Origin: Tupaia tana
Lineage: Eukaryota > Chordata > Mammalia > Scandentia > Tupaiidae
Assembly: GCA_026018925.1 (NCBI GenBank)
Contig: JAKSZU010000012.1
Span: 47,877,207-47,941,206, forward strand
Length of the DNA stretch: 64,000 nucleotides
Reading direction: 5' to 3'
The notes below the pieces were generated by a model. It was not told the origin of the DNA and ran no database searches. It saw only the letters and a list, made by a program, of their open reading frames with translations. This document shows, piece after piece, positions 58,711 to 64,000 of the stretch. The translations under genes were made by a program, and so were the position numbers. How positions within the stretch are numbered: the stretch's first letter is position 1; every line of letters begins with the position of its first letter.

Positions 58711-59255
58711 ATCAATTAATGAATCTTCCAAGTAGGCCAAGGTTGCCTGCCAAGAAAATAAGTCTACAGGAATCAAAGGAAGAGGAACAACATTTTGATG
58801 TCATCTGAGTTCTCCCTGAAGCCAGAGTTTCTCCAGGTACCTAAGGTCACTCACATGTCACTAGGTCACAAAACATATGTCAGCCTTAGAAAAGCCCTCA
58901 GATCTTTAGGGTCAAAGGGAGGAATATATAAAGTAGGAGTCTGATCAAAGTAGGTTAATGGAAAAACCAAGGCAAAGAGATCAACCACAGCATTCAGAAA
59001 GATATTTAAAAAGGTGGATGGGGCACAAACCAGACAGAGGAATAAACCTGAAAATATACTGTTTTCCAAAGATATTGTTAAAAATACAGTTAACTGGTCA
59101 GATAGAGACCAACTGGTCTTTGATATCAGAAGCAAATATTCCTGCCAAAACCACCAAGCTAGAAACCCCATCACTTAACAATCACTCAATCAACCCATCA
59201 TCAACTCAAGATTTCCTGCCTACATAAAAATAGAATTAGTAAAAACTAAGGAAAC

Positions 59256-59526
59256 GGGGACCAGCAGTTAGCGTAATGGCTATGTCGCTGGACTCCCATG
59301 TAGTTGACCGCGGTTCGCGTCCCGGACCCGGTGGCTTAAACTCACGCTGGGCGCGTGTGCGTGCGTGCCCAAGATCCCGAGAGGAGAATGGAGGAGAAGG
59401 GATTGCGGCGTGGCCATCCCCCTTGGGGAGTGATTTCTCGCTTTCTATCTCTCGGTCTGTCTCTGTCTGTCTGGCGAGCGCACGCGCCCTATAGCAAAAA
59501 CCTCTCAAAAAAAAAAAAAAAAAAAA
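59256..59526 (+). repeat. SINE, long form, young
   Basis: Flanked by aaaaactaaggaaac/aaaaactaagaaaac. Confidence 0.9.
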
Positions 59527-60189
59527 CTAAGAAAACGAAAAGAGGCAATCCTCTTAACCACACAGAGGCCTTCATCTTGCTAAAGATCACAACAAGGACT
59601 GTTCAGGAAACAAAAGGTGATGGCTTGAGAAACCTCATGTGATTTTTTGTCTGGCTGTGTTTAGGTGTAAGCAATTACTACCCCCTGAAGCACACCAAAA
59701 TACAATTTCTCTGTCACTATCCATGGCTTAGTTTTCAGAAAATAACATGTTTAGGACAATTTTGGTATTGAAAATTGCATGTATGTTCCATGCAATTAAA
59801 CAACTGTTTTCAGTGTCCAAAGACCCGAGTCTCCTTGGGAACCTTTGAAGTTCCTATGGATGTCATGCACCAATCAAACTGACTTATGGGGGCCTAGGTG
59901 GGATCAGTTTAGAGATGTCACAGAGCTACCTTAACTAACAGAGTTCTTTGACTATGCCCCTGAAGCCATTATTTCAAATGCAAGGGGGCCTCTTCCAGAA
60001 AGATTAGTATGTGTCTACCTCCCTAGGGGCATGAGAGGAGCAGTTACAACAGACTTGAAGACTTTTACCCACCTGGAAAGGCAAGTCTGAGGAGGCAATC
60101 CAGACCTGGAGAAGCATTCTAGCCTGCTGTGCAAGTAATATGGTGGAATCCCATGTGCCACAGTGTCCTGTTGCAAATAAGGGAATTTC

Positions 60190-60350
60190 TTTTTAAAGGC
60201 TAAGTAATATTTCATGATATAGACATAGTTATATACACCATATTTCCTTTATCTCATCTGTTGATAGACACTCAGATTGATTCCATATCTTGGCTATCAT
60301 AAATAATGCTGCAATGAACATGGTAATGCAGCTATTTCTTTAACATTATG
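60190..60350 (-). mobile_element. L1 3' fragment
   Basis: Contains CATCTGTTGATAGACACTCA and AATAATGCTGCAATGAACAT, typical antisense L1. Confidence 0.65.
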
Positions 60351-60380
60351 ATTTAGGATTAAAGAATTTCTAATTTAGGG

Positions 60381-60640
60381 AACCAGCAGTTAGCGTAATG
60401 GCTATGTCGCTGGACTCCCACGTAGTCGACCGCGCGGTTCACGTCCTGGACCCGGTGGCTTAGAACTCACGCCGGGCGCGTGTGCGTGCGTGCCCAAGAT
60501 CCCGAGAGGAGAATGGAGGAGAAGGGATTGAGGCGTGACCATCCCCTCTGGGGGGTGATTTCTTGCTTTCTGTCTCTATGTCTCTCTCTGTCTGTCTGGC
60601 GAGCGCACGCGCCCTATAGTGGAAAACCTCTCCAAAAAAG
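60381..60640 (+). repeat. SINE, long form, young
   Basis: Flanked by aaagaatttctaattta on both sides (17 bp). Head has a duplicated CGCG. Confidence 0.9.
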
Positions 60641-60815
60641 AAAGAATTTCTAATTTAAATTATTTATTCTTTACGACTTTATAGGAGTTGTAAACATGAC
60701 TTTTGTAAACTTTTTTTTTTTAAGTAGGATTACTTTCCTTTTTTAACAGGCATACAAAAACCACCTGCCCAACAGAAGTTTCCTACTGCTGCTGGTTGTT
60801 TTGTTTTGTTTTGTT

Positions 60816-61059
60816 TTAAGAGATTTTTGCTATAGGGCACGTGTGCTCCCCAGAAAGACAGAGAGACAGAAAGCGAGAAATCACCCCCCAGAGGGTATGG
60901 CCACGCCGCAATCCCTTCTCCTCCATCCTCCTCTCGAGATCTTGGGCACGCACGCACACGTGCCCAGCGTGAGTTTTAAGCCACCGGGTCCGGGACGCGA
61001 ACCGCGACCAACTACGTGGGAGTCCAGTGACATAGCCATTATGCTAACTGCTGGTCCCC
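60816..61059 (-). repeat. SINE, long form, young
   Basis: Flanked by actgctgctggtt on both sides (with a preceding TTTTG run). Confidence 0.88.
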
Positions 61060-61399
61060 CCACTGCTGCTGGTTTAAATGTCACTTAAAAAGTTCAGCAA
61101 AGGTATGCCACTTCAAAACTATCTCCCCAATTCAATAATCAAAATAAATATATTAGATTTGGATGGTTTTAGGCAGAGATCATTAAATTACCTTTAGTGG
61201 GAAAGCTAGTGGATAAAGCAACTTCATGGAGCTTGTAGAAAAGAAGATAATCAGAATTTACTTTTGGCAAGCATGATGTTCATTTAGTCTACTTCGTCCA
61301 CAGACCCTACAAATTGATCATGTAGGGAAGAATAAAAGGCAAATGAGGTAAACTGATTTTTTTTCCCTAATGAGTTTTGCATTTCTTATTTTAAAATGT

Positions 61400-61640
61400 C
61401 TCTCAGAGGGCATACCCACAGCCTAACAGTTAGGCAAACTGATCCCACATGGCTAACCATGTGGTTCGAATCTTGAACCCAGAATCTTGACAAACATGCT
61501 GGGCATATGTGCATGCGTGCCCCAAATCTTGATGGGATGAAGAAATGAAGGAGAAGGGTTTACAGCACCATCACGTTCTATTGAGAGGTGCATTCTTTCT
61601 CTCTGTCTCTCTCCAGTGAGTGCACACACCCTTTGGGAAT
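61400..61640 (+). repeat. Very old SINE copy
   Basis: Head acagcctaacagttaggcaa; body like the outer copy at 24660 (cttgatgggatgaagaaatg). Confidence 0.6.
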
Positions 61641-62079
61641 TTAAAGAAAACCATGGCCTCTCAGAGTTGATCCCTTAAGTTCATTAACCAGTAATTCACT
61701 TGGGAGGATGAAATTCCACCCAAGTTACTTCCATAGCAGACGAGAATGGTCCTCCAGATCTGAATGCCCTCAGATTTGCTTTCTGAGTGATTAAAAGTCC
61801 AGAAGTCTGTTATAGTTGCTCCTTTCAGTGCCCCAGGGGGAGGTAGATTCGCACTAACCTTTCTGAGAGAATCTTTTGCGTTTGAAACAATGGCTTCAAG
61901 TGCACAAAGAACTCCTTTACTTAAGACGGCTCTGTGACATCCCACCAAGGTCCCTATAAGTCAGTATGACCTATGCATGACAGGAACTTCAAATAAAGTC
62001 AGTACAAGGCATCAGAGGTAGAGGCTTGGAGATAGCAAATACGTACAAATCTTTAAAAAATGTGTATTATCCAAGGTGG

Positions 62080-62345
62080 TATTATTTCATACTTGCTTTA
62101 GCGTTGTCATTGTTGCCTGTCCTCCTGGACTCTGCATAATATCAGTTATTATAAAGCTTTTGATCTGACAATATAGAAGGCTCAAACTGATAACTTTAGG
62201 GCTTTTTCATCCTGTACTTCTGTGATTACTGATGAAGTTGAACATCTTTTCACAATCTTTTAATGATTTATTCTTCTATGATTACCTGTTCAAGTTCTTA
62301 ATTCAATTGTTTGCCTATGCATATTATTTTTCTGATTCATTTTAA
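62080..62345 (-). mobile_element. Probable L1 fragment
   Basis: TGATGAAGTTGAACATCTTT and TGATTACCTGTTCAAGTTCT match antisense L1 usage; highly diverged. Confidence 0.45.
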
Positions 62346-62716
62346 GGCAAATCAACCATAGTCAAATATATTGCAAGCTATTTTTAATTTTTTATTATCA
62401 TTGTAATTCAATTTATAATGTTTCTACAGTATGGCAGTATTTTCCTTTAGGAAAAGAAAAAGTTTTATTATTCAATAAATATTAAATGATAATGCAATGC
62501 ACATCACAGAAAATCTACTAAAGACACTGCAAAGACAGATTCTAATTTAAGATTAAGCTTTTTCTTAAAAGCTTAACTTAACCTGCAGTGTCGGGTTTTC
62601 TGTAATGCTTCCTTATCCCAAGATTTTAAAAGTATTCACCGGTACTTTCTTCTAATACTTATATGCATCAATCCTTGACATTTTAATCTTTAAAACTTTT
62701 AATAAGAATAATAACT

Positions 62717-62976
62717 GGGACCAGCAGTTAGCGTAATGGCTATGTCACTGAACTCCCACGTAGTCGACCGCAGTTCGAGTCCCGGACCTGGCGGCTTAAA
62801 CTCACGCCGGGCGTGTGCCCAAGATCCCGAGAGAAGAATGGAGGAGAAGGGATTGCGATGTGGCCATCCCCCCTGGGGGGTGATTTCTCGCTTTCTATCT
62901 CTCTGTCTCTCTCTGTCTGGCGAGCGCACGCGCCCTATAGCAAAAACCTCTCCAAAAAAAGAAAGAAAAAAAAAAG
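62717..62976 (+). repeat. SINE, long form, young
   Basis: Flanked by aagaataataact on both sides; a GTGCGTGCGTG unit is deleted. Confidence 0.9.
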
Positions 62977-62989
62977 AATAATAACTGAG

Positions 62990-63212
62990 AGGCCAGCAGG
63001 TTATATGGTAGTTGAGGCACTAGTCTCCCACATGGCCAACTGTGGTTTGAGTTCTAGACCTGGCGGCTGATTTTCTCACTTTCTCTCTCTCCATTCTTGC
63101 TCTTGCTCTCGCTCTGTCTCTCTGTGGTGAGTGTGCAAGCCCTGTAGTAAGCATTTATTATTAAAATAATAATAATGATAAATAAATAATTCTTTTAAAA
63201 AAAAAGAATAAG
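62990..63212 (+). repeat. SINE, short form
   Basis: Head ggccagcaggttatatggta; follows the previous SINE directly. Confidence 0.75.
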
Positions 63213-63429
63213 TTGAAAAAATTTTTTAATTAAAAAGAGTAAGTCGGATTTAAATTATTCTCTCTTAAATCCAAATAAACTATATTAGTATCATTCATTA
63301 AATAATCCCTCTTCATCCCATTGATTTTAATCGACCCACAGTTACATTCCATTTCCTTATCTACCGAGTTCTTTTGCTGGAGTTTCTTTCTGTTGTCTTG
63401 AATATCTATTCTTACATCACTCTCAAAGT

Positions 63430-63800
63430 GTGTAAGTACTCTGATTTTATATTTTAATATCTTATAGCAGAGCATCGCATTTTTTTCCTGAAAATTTTCT
63501 TAGAACTTTATTTTTGAATCAAATTAAAAATAATTTTACTAGACTCCAAAAAGACTCCTATTGGTATTTTGATTGCAATTAGATGAAATTTTAGGATTTG
63601 TTAAAGGAAAATAGGCATGTACAGCTTCCTATCTGACTGCAAGGCATTACTCCTCTATTCATGCCTTATATTCTATAGATTTTCAAGACTTCCTCTTTAT
63701 GATACTGTATGTTTCTTATGTCTTCTCAGTGTTGTATATTTGCTTGCTATGGACACTAAAGCTTTACTTCTGCTACATTCATAACTTTTTATAAACATGG
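63430..63800 (-). mobile_element. L1 ORF2-region fragment
   Basis: TATTGGTATTTTGATTGCAA and TCTATAGATTTTCAAGACTT followed by CCTCTTTA, the reverse complement of ORF2 3' sequence. Confidence 0.55.
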
Positions 63801-64000
63801 TATGTATTTATCACACTTATCATCATTATATGTATATAACATATTATATAAACATTACACGTCATATATATTGTGTATTTTATATTTAATGTGCATATTA
63901 ATTCTATTTATTTTTATTTCTTTATAATAGGAAAACTTACTGATTTATATTCATTCAAAACCAGTTTGTTTGAGAGTTCCAAATATAAGAGTATCATCAT

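Larger units (their letters stand above)
54690..64000. other. Gene-free right end
   Basis: SINEs, microsatellites, an L2 (58270-58710) and minus-strand L1 fragments. 55320-56330, 57720-58260, 58720-59250, 59530-60190 and 61640-62080 contain no feature I can name and no convincing exon. Confidence 0.5.

Noticed and set aside
58798..58840. ATG exon MSSEFSLKPEFLQ followed by gtacct
   Set aside because: Has a CATCTGAG inside, but no TTCCTGTT at the right distance and no signal peptide.
58866..59174. 102-codon minus frame and overlapping plus frame
   Set aside because: Overlapping frames on both strands, no family recognised, flanked by repeats.
61661..61948. 95-codon open frame on the minus strand
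   Set aside because: No recognisable domain or splice evidence; length is within chance expectation for a 64-kb window.
2861..63070. Dozens of open frames reading like MAMSLDSHVVDRGSSPGPGG or their reverse (GDGHAAIPSPPFSSRDLGHA)
   Set aside because: These are translations of the tRNA-derived SINE in various frames, not genes; they recur wherever the SINE does.
1..64000. CRISPR arrays, operons, ribosome binding sites
   Set aside because: The window is mammalian nuclear DNA; the only regular short tandem units are a minisatellite and microsatellites.

Overview
This is a stretch of a placental-mammal nuclear genome: intron-bearing genes with GT/AG splice sites, 45-S-type L1/L2/MIR fossils, MER5-like and mariner-like DNA elements, MaLR-type LTRs and a very dense young tRNA-derived SINE family (about 60 copies). 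Three older SINEs join a tRNA-like head to a 7SL/Alu-like tail. Since 7SL-derived SINEs are known only from Euarchontoglires, and there is no Alu or B1/B2, I favour a tree shrew (Scandentia) or possibly a colugo. This rests on SINE architecture recalled from the literature, not on a database match.

The gene content is a cluster of oocyte-secreted-protein genes (OOSP/PLAC1 family: small secreted proteins with a ZP-N-like four-cysteine domain). I rebuilt the genes by splice phase. Paralog 1 is on the minus strand (exon 1 at 10061-10136, exon 2 at 6768-6949, exon 3 at 4070-4167, exon 4 at 2411-2483, last exon uncertain). Paralog 2 is on the plus strand (15993-16071, 16804-16982, 19430-19527, 21502-21643 or to the stop at 21673). 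Paralog 3 is on the plus strand and complete (32053-32128, 35295-35473, 36961-37061, 39332-39446, 40961-41038, poly(A) signal at 41215). Paralog 4 is a remnant: a first exon with a premature stop at 49482-49556 and two terminal-type exons at 53441-53572 and 54256-54306, with the ZP-N exons missing.

All four first exons are preceded by the same promoter block: a CTG-containing (E-box-like) element, then 50-55 bp later the sequence A(C/T)TTCCTGTT, then the ATG 37-43 bp further on. This matches a set of tandem duplicates sharing one germline-type control region. In the three intact genes exon phases (1, 0, 2, 0) are the same and exon 2 and 3 sizes nearly so, while exons 4 and 5 differ strongly, so the C-terminal tail evolves fastest.

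Layout: 1-10.2 kb paralog 1 with SINEs in its introns; 10.3-15.9 kb intergenic, with a minus-strand L1 and a solo class II-like LTR; 16-21.7 kb paralog 2; 21.7-32 kb repeats only, with an L1 ORF1 fragment; 32-41.2 kb paralog 3; 41.2-49.4 kb a MaLR-type LTR, nested SINEs and other repeats; 49.4-54.7 kb paralog 4 remnant around a minus-strand L1; 54.7-64 kb repeats and unassigned sequence, no gene recognised. No rRNA, functional tRNA gene, CRISPR or bacterial-type feature is present.
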